A DNA stretch of 64,000 nt from Blasia pusilla (lineage: Eukaryota; Marchantiophyta; Marchantiopsida; Blasiales): the NCBI GenBank assembly GCA_050084515.1, contig CM114271.1:31620001-31684000 (forward strand), read 5' to 3'. Made by a program: the position numbers and the translations under genes. Below the pieces are notes generated by a model. That model did no database searches, was not told where the DNA came from, and worked only from the letters and a program-made list of their open reading frames with translations. This document shows, piece after piece, positions 36,398 through 47,282 of this stretch (position 1 is its first letter; every line of letters starts with the position of its first letter).

Positions 36398-37088
36398 TGT
36401 CACGACTGTTAGGATAGATCGGCGGTATCTAGCAGAGCGTTTGCACAAGTGTATGGATGCCATGAGTTAGCATGGGATCGTGTGTGCTTGTGTGTGTGTT
36501 AGCGGTGTATGTTTTGTAGCGATGTATGTTTTGATAGCGGTGTATGTTTTGTAGCGATGTGTATGCGCACGACAACTCTCACGATTGTTAGGATAGATCG
36601 GTGGGATCTAGCAAAGCGTCTGCACGAGTAGTGGAGGACAAGCCCATGAGATCAAGGCTGACCTGTTGAGGCCCCGATAAATCTGAGAGAGCAGGTTTTC
36701 CCTTCGTTTTGGCTCATTTGGAGCCATATAGAGAAACTTACTATTTCGGGTAAATTTCCATATTGGGGATAGTTGATTTTCCACTTTGGGAAGGGGCCCT
36801 TGACCCGCTACAACAGGTCAAGAGGCAACGAGGTGACCTGCGAGCATAGGTTACCGTTGAGAGGGCTTGGGAGAGGGAAGGGGGTATACCTCCAAGCGAG
36901 AGAGCTTGAGAGCTCATTCTTTCTTTTCTGAACCTCTTGGCATAAGGCGGCGGAGCTGTGGTCCCTTGCCTTGTGAGTGTAACCCAAGCCTCTCATTAGG
37001 AGAGTGGGTTTGGTTTGACATGAGAGAGTGCAAACTTTTGAGAGCTATGGTGTGAGATAGTGTAGAGAGAGATTGGATCTTACTTTAC
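36398..37088 (+). repeat. 5' terminal repeat region of the Ty3 element
   Basis: This contains a LTR copy with a large internal deletion (36398-36574: TGTCACGACTGTTAGG head joined to a GCGCACGACA tail) and, right after it, a second copy from 'tcacgattgttagg' (36579) to 'ggatcttacttta' (37087) that lacks the last 110 or so bases. A TATA-like 'ccatatagagaaac' is present (intact as 'ccatatatagaaac' in the 3' copy). No primer-binding site complementary to initiator tRNA was seen downstream. Confidence 0.75.
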
Positions 37089-38741
37089 AAAGAGAGAATG
37101 AGAGAAAGAGAGAAAGAGAGAAAGAGAGAGTGAGAGAGCTTCATGGGGGAGCTCACCGGTCACTCGCTGTTTTTGCAGGTTGGGGACCGTGTTCCCCGTT
37201 CAGCGGCTCATGGGAGTGCTCACCGGAGCAAGGGCTGCTTTGATTGTTCTTTGCATTTGTTGATTTTTCGTGTGGAAGAGTGGTGCGCGGAAGCGCTGCC
37301 CAATTTCTGATAGGGATTGATTATGGGGGTGGGTTGCCCCATGTCGGCGCTCTTGGGATCACCATGTAGCTTGCTGATTTGTATTTTTATAGGTTTTACA
37401 TTTTTGTTGGGAGAAATCAGCGCGCAAGTGCTGCCAAATTTTGTGTAGGAGAAAGAGACATTGGGCTTTACGACAGTCCCCGTCAGTTTCTACTGGAATG
37501 TCCGATTCTAAATATTTTTTGACATTGTTGTAGATCATGAAGCTTTGCACGCTGTGCAACAAACAATGCATAATTTGGAGTTGCAAGCAAAAATTTATGG
37601 TCAATCTTGCAAAACTGCCATTGCTAGGCGATTTTTAGGGTTAAATTGTTCAAACCCTAAACCAGCCGTGAAGCCGGCGGCGACTGTCGCCGTCATAGTC
37701 ACCATCAACGGTCCGCCGTCAAAGGTCAACTGTCACCATCAATAGTCAACCATCATCGTCACTGGTTGGCCATCACCATCAACGGTCAACCGTCACTGTC
37801 AATGATCCACTGTCCGTTGTCCACCCTTTGGTTGCCATTTCCGCCATTACAGAGTGGAGGGTCTTCCATGACGTTCGTTGATTCTTTGACTTGCGTCGCC
37901 ACCACGTACTTTGTTTTGGCCGCCACCGTCATCGCAGTGTCGTCATTAACCAGTGATGGTAGATGACCTCTGGTTATGGTGTCTGAGTTTTGATTTCATG
38001 CTGCTATGTTGTGATTGGTAGCCGCTCGACGACGATCGAGTACCGTGCCGTGACGCCTGTAGTCGCAACGCGCCACCGATTGCTGCGCCATACCGTGATG
38101 CCCGTAGCCGCAACACGCCATCGATTGCTGCGCCGTGCCGCTCGTGGCCGTACCGCACCGTCTCGATCGTGGAACATCTCCTTCACTAAAGAGCAGAGCG
38201 TGTGAGTTGCTGATTGAGGAGGGTATATCGTCAAGTGCCACACCCCATTCCCGAGTGCCGTGCTGTCTGTAGCAGTTCTGTGCCGCACCGGACCACTCGA
38301 CCTGCATCGCACATCGCGGAGGTTGAGCAGCGTCAGTACGAGAGGAGTACGACTAGCTGATTGGAGGAGTTGTCTTCACGACCGAGGTGGGGTCGAGATT
38401 TGCAGTAGTTGCTGAGGAGCGACATCGACATGTGTTCAAGTAACCCATTCTGGTCCTTTACCCTGCATGTGTGAGGGATTCTGGGATTTGGGTAGTTTAT
38501 TTGGGGATATTGGGTTGTGTGGATGCTGAGAACATCATTCATGTATGTGGTTTAGGGGACATAGACATGTGTGGGATGTCCGGAGTTGAGGGTAGGTTGT
38601 CGATGAGATGATAGCCTAGTCAATTTTCCGCACCACGCCGCGTGTTGCCGTACGCTACACGTCTTGGGGAGGGACAGTGTAGATCGAGTGGCGCATGTTT
38701 GGGATGAGTGATTGAGGGATTACTCATGAGGCTTAGAGTGA
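37089..38741 (+). other. Leader of the Ty3 element with short repeats
   Basis: It begins with a (GAGAAA)n purine run (37089-37140). At 37,690-37,810 phrases such as 'caccatcaacggtc' recur about every 27 bases. At 38,040-38,160 a segment of about 60 bases ('gtagtcgcaacgcgccaccg' and variants) is repeated. I see no coding domain. It probably corresponds to the untranslated leader and packaging region. Confidence 0.55.
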
Positions 38742-40260
38742 TTGCGTGAGAGGGGCACGAGGGTCATCATGGCATCCATTCGGGACTTTGAGAGGCGAGG
38801 TGGTGAACCCGAGAGTAGCTTTAGAGGTTTTATGCGGAGTAGCATGAGGTTCCAAGGGTCTCCACGTGAGGGACCACCTCGACCTCCTTTTGTGTTATCG
38901 TCAGACGAGGGGGAGGGTGTAGAGGAGTTTGTGAGCATATCGCCACACATTGTGAGTGGTCCTACGAGTTGGGCGTACGAGATGGACGACCGGGGTAGAG
39001 GACCACGTAGGTTTCAGGTGCAGCAGGCACGATTGAGTTGCATGATTTCATAGCAGAGTTTAGAAGTTGGTGCGACTCCCAACGGGCCAGGAACTCTAGA
39101 GAGTTCAACCCATTTACAGCGTGGAATGGTATGTTCCAACATTTAGAGGTGGCGCCATGGACGATTACCATGAGTTCTCTCAGAGATATGCACGTGAGAT
39201 CAAAGCGTGGAGGCTCTACTATGACCTACATTATCTGTCATAGACGGAGCCGTTCCCAGAGGAGGAGGAGGAGGAGTCAGGAGAGGCTACTTCCTCTTCC
39301 ACTACTGACATTTTAGGAGGGGTCACTCGCATTGGAGCAGTTGCATCGTCTAGTCGGGTTCGTCCGATGTTCAACCCTGTGGTTGAGTTCTTTGCTGAGT
39401 TGAGGGCGAGCTACCAAGGGGTACGAACGGAGAAGTTGAGGAGCATCCACGACTTCTAGAGGCGTCCAGGTGAGAGTTTGCGTGAGGCTTACACTCGCTT
39501 GCGCCGGTTGATCAATGTCACTCAGGGGGTGACAGAGGCTCAGGCTATCCAATCATGGTACGCGATGCTGGACCAGACCCTGCGGACACGGGTGCGGGAG
39601 GGATGCTTCTTATGAACACCTCCCCTACGTTGAGAGATTTTTTTAGGACCACCGAGAAAATTGAGCTCAACATGGCGGAGGAGAGCGTAGCCACCATGGG
39701 TTCTAAGCGAGAGCAGTCACGATTGGTTGCACCACTTGTGCAGCAACGCGGACTCCGAGATAGGTCGACTGTGGCACCACGAGCTCAAGGAGTATAGCGA
39801 GAGGCAGTGCCACAGAGACCTGCGCCTTCATATGCGGCTCACCAGCAGCCGCCTACGATTACTTGTTGGTCATGCGGTGGAGCCCATCATCAGCGCGATT
39901 GCACTCGTTAGGGTCATCGATGTGTGCCTCAGCATGGAGGAGGAGGAGGAGATAGTGCTGCACCAGGAGGTTATCAGTGTGACTATGGTCAAAGGTATGG
40001 TCATACATGCACCAGATGTTTCAGCTTACATCCTGACTTACGTCCGGACCGAGGGCCAGAGAGGGCATCAGAGCGAGTAGCCGGTCCGGGTGGGCCTAGA
40101 GATTGTGCACCAGGTGGTCCCATTGGGGGACGAGGAACTGGAGTTTCCTGACAGGGTGGTGGATCTGCCCATGGAGGAGGTAGAGAACCACCACCTAGAT
40201 GCGCCGAGGGAGACGTCGGACGTGAGGCTATGATGGCTGCTCAGATACAGTAGCTATAGG
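38742..40260 (+). pseudogene. Ty3 gag (capsid and zinc knuckle), broken
   Basis: Spread over several frames. Capsid landmarks are 'FNPFTAWNGMFQHLEV' (near 39,100) and the Retrotrans_gag core 'RRPGESLREAYTRLRRLI' followed by 'WYAMLDQTLRTRVREG' (39,460-39,610), with an in-frame TAG just before it. The tail 'RDFFRTTEKIELNMAEES' continues in another frame. A nucleocapsid knuckle, C-W-S-C-x3-H-H-x3-C, lies near 39,870, and a cysteine/histidine patch follows near 40,000-40,030. Gag would form the particle and bind RNA. Confidence 0.8.
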
Positions 40261-40867
40261 AGCAGATTGCCGCTATGGCATTGAAGTTACCCGATGCCGA
40301 ATCCGTGGCATCAACATCATATGGAGCAGCCAGAGATATGGAGGATCCTGGTTGGATGTGTAGGGTTGCCCAAATGGAGGCCGCCGTAGTTGTGACGCGT
40401 TGAGCAGCTGTAGAGTTGGATCCACAGCGAGGGGAAGCCAGAAAACAGACTAGGCTTCCCCAATCTTTCACATTGTTCAAAGCGATGAGGACCCCATCGA
40501 TGGGTCCTCATCAAAGTTCTTGGAGAGTTGGTGATGTTGTTGGTGTGCAGGCACGGAGGGCGATGGGAGAAGCGAGTGCGATGACTCTTATTGTTGATGC
40601 TTAGGAGGGGCATGTGTCGAGCACGTTGTTGGGGGCGGCCACCGTTGTGTACCGCACTCCTTTATTTTCTACTTTCGATGTTATGACGTTGGGGGGTACG
40701 CCCGCCGAGGCTTTTTGGCTGGCCACTTTACTATGTGAGCACGGAGTTGGAGTTCCTACATCACGTTCAGAGGTGATTGCAGAGGAGGTGATGGACCTGC
40801 CCTTGGAACAGATGCTTAGGCCGTCCACGTCAGATTCATGGCAGGCTCTGGCTGCTAGGATGGCAGG

Positions 40868-41460
40868 ATGCCCGCTAGACCCACGATAGAGCGTGCCATG
40901 GCTTCTCCTGGTGTTGTGTTTTTGGATAACCGAGGAGAGGTCTTCCAACTCGTGAGTCCCGGAGGTAGAGCTTTTAGTCCGCAGCGTGTCTTGTTGGATT
41001 CAAGAGCGCAACCCCTGATGTTGGGGAAAGCGTCATTTAGAGGATTGGGTTTGACGAGAGCGGATGTGGAGCGTTGTCTATTCCGGATACAGACGTCCTT
41101 GGGTGGAGCGAGTACCACATAGTATATCATCCGACAGAAGGTCTTGGTGAGGATTCACCCGGGACATCCTACAGATGAGTCCGTGGTGCGAGTCAAGGAA
41201 ATAGTGATTGATGCAGAGTCCTACGACGTCTTGGTTGGTGGAGCAGTGTTATACCCGATGGGATTTTCCCTGGATTACTGGGAGAAGTCAGCGTCCTATA
41301 GACCAGGATGGCACTCAAGTGATGGGCGCCTTAGCTTATTACCGGTTCGATTCAAAAGTGCAGTGATCGAGCGACGGCCAGGAGAGGTGGCGACTTTAGC
41401 AACATTTAGCAGTGCCATCACTTGGCCTAGTGATTTGATTGAGGGACATGTCCATGCATA
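40868..41460 (+). pseudogene. Ty3 aspartic protease, active site mutated
   Basis: 'VLLDSRAQPLMLGKASF' (40,988-41,038) is the retropepsin active site, but Gly of D-S/T-G is Arg here (aga at 41003-41005), which should kill the enzyme. A second conserved block, 'DVLVGGAVLYPMGFSLDYW' (about 41,225-41,280), supports the domain. It lies between gag and the methyltransferase, as expected for the processing protease. Confidence 0.78.
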
Positions 41461-41485
41461 GGATACTCCCGTTCCTAAAATTTCT

Positions 41486-43690
41486 ATGGAGAGGATTGTT
41501 ATGGTAGCCGCATCATTCCGTGGAGGAGAGGTGCCATTGTGGGGTTTTATTGAGGAGCTTCGACGATTGGCTGATGAGCACGTGCACACAGTGTGGAGCG
41601 AGGCGTTTGCACCAGTGTGTGACGGGTCTGAGGAACCCGAGGTAGCAGGGAGTGCAACGATGACACCCTTGGATACCACACCGATTGTGTGGTGTATCCC
41701 GGAGGAGGATATTCGAGTGTTAGATCTCTTTGGAGGGATTAGCACTGGGTTAGCTGTTGTTTTGCAAGCAGGAGTGCGAGTGCAGCAGTACCTCTATGTG
41801 GAGAGTGATGATGTTGCGAGGCGCGTCTCACTATGACATGTGGTGCAGTAATGCCTATGTTTTCTTGACTTATTGTTTGTGTCCATGGTACACGGGTACC
41901 AGAGTTCCCTACCAAGGGATATTTCATTACTGGGGGCGCAGGACTTAGAGCGGGTAGGGACCATTGATTTGGTCATTGCCGGTTGGCCATGTCAGGGCCA
42001 ATCGAGTGCTAGACGAGGCAGCGGGTTGGTTGACACTCGGTGTAGGTTGTTTTGGGAGATGTTGAGGGTCTGACGGCAGTTGCAAGAGCACCAATCACGT
42101 TCTCCAACTTTCGCGACCCTCATAACCAAACAACACCAAATATGCGCCAAGCGAAACATCAGAACTCAAAGGAACTCACTCCGCGAGGTTTGCGCTTTGG
42201 AGAGGCGTTTGGAAGAGTCTCTTGGAAAAGTCTAAGAGACGAAACGCGGAACAGAGTTGTGTGTTTCATGCGTTAGTGGTCGCGACCAGGAAACCTAGAC
42301 CAAACGCGAGCCGAGACTTGAGATGAGTTGAGTCTTGGGAGGTTGGTTGCCAAAGAGGTGAGAACCAGTTTGGAACACGACTAGCGTTTGGGAGAATCTG
42401 ACTGTGTTCAGGACCATAACGTTGAGCTCCGAGATGAGTTTGGGACAACTAAGGACGCGTTGGAAAGCTGATCTTGAGACGCTTTCAACGCACCAAAGAT
42501 CTCAGCAAACGCATAAGTACAAGCTGAGATATTGGCCAAAAACGATTTAGAGAGCAATCGGGTTGAGGGCCAATTGGAGAGGCCCGGGTGTCTTTCCCTA
42601 AATGTAGGGGGCCCCTGGAGATCCCCAGAAGTACTAGTAAGGGGAGTACCTTCTCTGAGATGTCTCGGGAAACGAAACCCCACTTTGGGCGCCAAACGAC
42701 GTTTCAGAGGCACGGGATGGAACGGGAGTTTGGCGCGGAAACCCAAAACCAAACCTGATCCAAGGAGTGGACTTTTCACCACACTTGGATTCCAACCGAA
42801 TTCGCCGTGCGAGTCTTGGTGAGGAACTCATTGGATGTTCATCGGACGATTGGAACCGCTTAGCGCGAAACGCCGTTGAGTTCTGAACCGACGAAAAGTC
42901 TGTCCCAAGTCTTTCGAGACTTGCCCGTGTTGGAAACCGCGAAACTAGGAAGGTTGAGCTTGAAGAGAGAGTTCGAGACAAGAACTCAGAAAGTAATCCC
43001 GCTGATTGATCCAAGACCCGACTAACCAAAGTGCGTGTTTGGATGCAGATCAGCGTTGAGGGCGTGACCTACTGAACGCACGCTTCCGCAACAAACAAGA
43101 TTAACGTTCAAGGAGAGTTGGCGCACGACACCAGCCTACATTCTAGAGAATGTGCCGATCTTAGGAGACTACAAGTCACGAGTGGTGATGAGTGCTCATC
43201 AGGTGCATGCCTGGATTGGCCCAACAATGTTCTTGGATGCGGCAAGTGTAGGTTCTAGAGCCCATCGCCCGCGTCTATGGTGGACCAACTTGGTGCCCCA
43301 TGCAGTGTTACGGAGGGCATATGCGAGAGTGGAGCGCGCCTCCTATTTGTTAGTGGATTCCATTCTAGATCCAAGTCGTCGATCACAGGCAGTGAGGCAC
43401 GATGATCGACCACCGTTGACTATGGTCAACAGGGTAGGCAGGCCACGGGTAGCCTTGCCCATGTTTGTGAGTTTTCTCGCTTCCTATGCATACAAGGAGG
43501 CCGGTCCTGGCTTGGTTTGGGATGACGAGATTCAGCGGTTGGTGGAGCCCAACGCGAACGAGAGAGAGCGAGCGATGGGATTTCCCACAAGAGTGACGGG
43601 CGTACCGTCAGTGTCAGAGGCATCACGACGCCAGTCTTGGGTCAGGCAATGGACTTGAACTGCTTCACATGGATCCTCAACTTGGGAGCG
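41486..43690 (+). pseudogene. DNMT3-like cytosine-5 DNA methyltransferase in a Ty3 element
   Basis: The catalytic motifs of C5-methyltransferases appear in order. Motif I is VLDLFGGISTGL (41,717-41,752, S-adenosylmethionine binding). Motif IV is DLVIAGWPCQGQSS with the catalytic Cys at 41,990-41,992. Motif VI is YILENV with Glu at 43,146-43,148. A motif VIII-like block 'SRAHRPRLWWTNL' (about 43,255-43,293) resembles the AHRARYFW block of DNMT3. Motifs IX-X are 'ERERAMGFPTRVTG' (about 43,560-43,600), then 'GQAMDLNCFTWIL' after a frameshift (about 43,637-43,675). Without the nested LTR the domain is about 320 residues, the normal size. The insert plus its 5-bp duplication is 1,027 bases and shifts the frame by one, exactly what is seen, so the domain was one frame before insertion. 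Stops at 41,834 and further on make this copy inactive. Family (DNMT3/DRM-like rather than MET1/CMT) is judged from the motif wording. Confidence 0.88.
42109..43130 (+). mobile_element. Solo LTR (Ty3 type) inside the methyltransferase
   Basis: 1,022 bp, starting TTTCGCGACCCTCATAACC (consensus TGTCGCGACCC, judging from 53184 read backwards) and ending GGCGCACGACA. The target duplication is ccaac (42104-42108) and ccagc (43131-43135), 4 of 5 matching. There is no internal sequence, so the parent element was lost by LTR-LTR recombination. It postdates the host element. Confidence 0.87.
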
Positions 43691-44049
43691 GTTGAGCAAC
43701 GACGTATGAGATCGCGACAGATCATAGCGGTATTGTTGGTGAGCCCCATGCCTACCGAGACGGTGGAGGCAGTGGCTGGGGGCAAGACCCAAGGAGATCC
43801 ACACACAAGGGGAGATCGAGAGAGACACCCTTGGACTTCTTGGGATGTTTTGCAAGTACGCTAGGAGATGATAGCCCCAACATCAAGGGTGGTTCTGGGC
43901 ACTGCACGTGAAGGAGATCAGAGTTTGCAGTCGGCTGCAGGAGAGCGGCCGAGTGTTGTTGTTCGAGACGGGATTGCACCATAGCAACCACCGATACCCA
44001 CGTCGGAGAGTCCTACCGTAGTCAGGATGGAGACTTGGGAGCCAAATAT
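43691..44049 (+). other. Spacer between methyltransferase and reverse transcriptase
   Basis: Low-complexity, proline/threonine/glycine-rich reading with stops. It is probably a linker in the original polyprotein. No domain recognised. Confidence 0.5.
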
Positions 44050-45032
44050 GGGCCCTAAGTTGAAAAGAGGAGAGCAACGCAAGATACATCAGTTCCTCAG
44101 GAATTATAGGAGCTGCTTTGTGTTTAGCATGGAGGATTTGGGTACGTTGAAGGGACCGGGGATCCGCATTGAGTTGTCGAGTGATACGCCAATCTTTCGA
44201 TGACCCTACAGGTACAGTAATATGGAGAGGTCTCTGATTCACAGCAGGAGCCAAGACTTGGACGGAGCAGGACTAGTGGAGATGTTGCATGGGGAGTATG
44301 CATCTCCCACTGTCATGCCCGCCAAGAAGGATGTGCATGGCAACTAGACAGATAAGCGGATGTGTGGGGATTACCGACTTATCAATTGGCAGACAAAGTC
44401 CGATAGGTATGCCATGCCCACCTCTGAGGAGATCTTTGATGCGATTGGTCACATAAAGGTCTTCAGTTCATTGGATTTGCGAGCCGGATACCATCAACTG
44501 CCTAAACGATTGGAGGACAGGCAGAAGACGACATTTTTGGGCATCGATCCTCACGGGAAGGATTGTTTGTACTAGTGGCGGTTCTTACCATTTGGGTTAA
44601 AGAACGCCCCGGCTGAGTTTCAGAGGGTCATGGATAGGATCTTGGCTGGTCTGAATTTTGCTAGGTGTTATATTGATGACATTGTAGTCTTTAGCGCCAC
44701 GGTTGAGGAGCATGAGCGACATCTAGAGGAGGTATTTTGACGATTGCAATTACATGGGCTGAAGCTACATCCAGGCAAGTGCAAGTTCTTCTATGACCAG
44801 ATTGAGTACATGGGTTATACGATATACCCATGGGGCCTTGGTGTTTAGCACACGAAGGTAGAGGCTATCTCACGCATTCCACGCCCTACAGATGTGAGTT
44901 GTGTTTACGCATTCATGGGATTGGCGAACTTCTATCGTCAAGGGATTCAGTTCGATTGCAAAGCCGCTAACGTTGCTGACCAAGGTGGATCACGAGTGGC
45001 ACTAGGGAGATGAGCAGGAGCAAGCATTTCAG
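44050..45032 (+). pseudogene. Ty3 reverse transcriptase, broken by stops
   Basis: It opens with the pre-RT block 'CFVFSMEDLGTLKGPGI' (about 44,115-44,165). Then come 'SPTVMPAKKD', 'MCGDYRLINWQT', 'MPTSEEIFDAIGHIKVFSSL' with 'DLRAGYHQL' (first catalytic Asp), 'WRFLPFGLKNAPAEFQRVMD', the 'YIDDIVVFS' catalytic pair (44,670-44,696), 'HLEEVF', 'LHPGKCKFF' and 'FMGLANFYR'. At least five stop codons interrupt it. The enzyme would copy the RNA genome. Confidence 0.93.
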
Positions 45033-45650
45033 TTGCTCAAGGACAGGTTGACTTCCGCGCCCATCTTGAGGAGACCGATCACGGGGCGTCCTTTCCAGTT
45101 GCACATAGATTGGAGCATGTTGGGACTTGGAGCGGTGCTCACCCAACATGATGATGAGGGTAGAGAGTTCATGGTGGCTTACGCTAGCCGCTCAAACAAC
45201 GCTGCACAGGAAAAGTGCAGCTCGTATGAGGGTGAGTGCTTGGGTGCAGTATGGGCTGTCGCGCATTTCAGGTGTTACTTATTCGGCAACGCCTTTACCA
45301 TCATCACTCATCATCAACCACTAAAGTGGTTGATGGAGTCCGACAAGCTTATAGGGAAGCTTGCGAGATGGGCTCGGTTGTTGCAGGAGTATGATTTTCA
45401 GGTGGTACATAGACTTGGGACGCTCAACGAGGATGCAGATGGGTTGAGTCGTAACCCATGCCCAAGTCAGCAAGATGCAAGTAGAGCTCGATGGCATGGA
45501 GAGAGTGATAAGGAGTCAATGCCAAGATGGCACACGTTAGCCTATTTAGGCATGTTGGCTATGGAGAGCCAGAGTGTGGAGACTTCGATGGCGAGGTCTA
45601 GTGGAGAGTCCTTGGATCCTGAGGCCAGTGAGGAGACGACAGGTGGTTGA
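45033..45650 (+). pseudogene. Ty3 RNase H domain
   Basis: Open for 205 codons with the Ty3 RNase H-like order: 'FQLHIDWSMLGLGAVLTQ' (catalytic Asp; DAS-type Asp-Trp-Ser here), 'VAYASRSNNAAQEKCSSYEG', 'ECLGAVWAVAHFRCYLFG', 'ITHHQPLKWLM' (usually TDH; the Asp is His) and 'VVHRLGTLNEDADGLSR'. Loss of the TDH aspartate suggests that even this intact frame is not fully functional. Confidence 0.9.
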
Positions 45651-45749
45651 GATATTCATGATGATGGAGTAGTCTTGGAGTACCTTCATACTCGCAGCGT
45701 TGCGAGCACCGTGGGTGCTAGAGAGCCGAATCGGATCCTATAGCAGGCC

Positions 45750-46934
45750 AGACCGTTCCGTTGGGAGGGGATACCTATTTTGAGGGTTTGGGAAGATGGT
45801 AGAGTACGCGTAGTGCCGCATCCTTTGCAGAGAGCACAACTAGTGCAGCATGCCCATGAGGAGTTGGATCATTTTGGGGTGAAGCAGACGTACAACTTGC
45901 TCCAGATTCAGTATTGGTGGCGAGGCATGCAGACTGACGTTCAGAAGTTTGTTGCCAGGTGCATGGTGTGTAATCGGGTCCGAGCATCGTTCAATGCTCC
46001 GACTCTACAGTTGCATCCATTACCAATCATGGGCTTAGGGTATAGATGGAGTTTGGATTTTGCAGGACCTTTGCCTTTGACGGAGTGTCACAGTCGTTAT
46101 GTGTTAGTGATGGTTGAGCACTTCTCGAAGTGGATCGAGTTGGTTGCATTGCCTGACGAAGCGAGTGAAGGAGTAGCTTATGCCTTCCTTGAGAGAGTGC
46201 TGAGTCATTATGGCGCACCGGCTGAGGTGTTGACAGGGAAGGATACAGAGTTTCACGGTGAGTTCCAAGCCTTGTGTGATAAGGCGCTGATCGACCAGTG
46301 CACGACTTCGCAAGATCATCCCGAGGTGGATGGATTAGCGGAGAGAGTTGTGCAAACGGTGAAGAGGGGTTTACGCAAGTATGGCTTGCAGAGAGGTCAC
46401 CTAGGAGATTGGGACCTCCAGTTGTCGTGGTTGGCCATGGGATACAGATTCAGCACGCATGCATCCTTAGCGTCTTTTTCACCGTACTTGCTACCTTATG
46501 GCCGAGATCCAGATTTACCTACGGCCATTTGTTGAGATGCTGGTGAGGTGGTGGACATTGATGACCCACATGTATGGATGCGAGCATGTTCTCAGAGGGC
46601 TGAGTTGTTTCAGAGAGTGATGCTCATGGCGTTGGAGAACCTGGCGATTGCATAGCATCGAGATACGTTGAGGTATGCAACTATTCGGGGTGGTGGTTAT
46701 CAACCAACATTCTGGAGGTTTCATGAAGGAGATTATGTCTACTTGCAGCAGACGACACCGACAACGTTGGATGTGACTGCAAGGCACACTATCCTGAGAG
46801 TGCGTGACGTTTTGCCATCCGATGTTCACTTGCTGAAGGGACGCGATGGTATGGTATGGAAGGACCATGTGCGTAATTGTGCGCCATATCACCTTCATAA
46901 TATTGATGGTAGAATAGTCCGAGCTCAGCTGTAG
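45750..46934 (+). pseudogene. Ty3 integrase
   Basis: The zinc-binding HHCC module is 'HAHEELDHFG' to 'CMVCNRVR' (45,850-45,985). The core has 'WSLDFAGPLP' (Asp 1), 'LTGKDTEFHGEF' (Asp 2) and 'DGLAERVVQTVKRGLRKYG' (Glu). The C-terminal region after two stops (46,660-46,934) reads 'FHEGDYVYLQQTTPTTLDVT' and 'VWKDHVRNCAPYHL', similar to the GPY/F-type tail of gypsy integrases. The enzyme inserts the DNA copy; its tail and what follows often guide target choice. Confidence 0.9.
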
Positions 46935-46951
46935 TTCTTACAAGCTTGCGT

Positions 46952-47092
46952 TGTATGTTGTGTGGTTCTACTCATGGTGCAGCCACGATGCTAGTCTGTG
47001 ATGGATGTTTGAGAGGTTGGCATATGGCATGTCTGATGCCACCTCTCACTAGGGTTCCTTGCGGACGATGGATGTGTCCCAGATGTACATAG
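46952..47092 (+). pseudogene. PHD finger at the 3' end of the Ty3 polyprotein
   Basis: In the frame two bases after that of the integrase, the DNA reads a complete C4HC3 zinc finger: C-X2-C-X11-C-X2-C-X4-H-X2-C-X14-C-X2-C, followed by Thr and a TAG stop (47090-47092). Hallmarks of PHD fingers are 'MLVCDGCLRGWHMACL', 'PPL' and 'W-M-C-P-R-C'. PHD fingers bind histone H3 tails. The position directly after the integrase tail is where chromoviruses keep a chromodomain, so the likely job is to tether the integration complex to a chromatin state. The frame offset is most simply a decay frameshift near 46,934. Confidence 0.87.
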
Positions 47093-47269
47093 AGGAAATA
47101 CTAAGTAGGTTTCAATTCCGAATTTTTTTTGTGACATGGATGACAAGAAGGCGACTAACGATGGGGCCACATGAGCACTCGAACTTTTTGCTCTTATCAT
47201 CATAGAGATGTATGTTGTGGTAGGTAGGGATAGATGGCTATCTGGAGTTAGAGGGACCTAACCACCGGC

Positions 47270-47282
47270 TAGGGGGGCGATT
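47270..47282 (+). promoter_or_regulatory. Polypurine tract
   Basis: 'aggggggcgat' precedes the repeated 'tggagatattttggtac'. G-rich purine runs at this place prime plus-strand DNA synthesis in LTR retroelements. Confidence 0.6.

Noticed and set aside
46952-47092. PHD finger as an exon of a host gene
   Set aside because: It lies between the integrase tail and polypurine tract of the element, with no splice sites and a stop fitting the end of a polyprotein.
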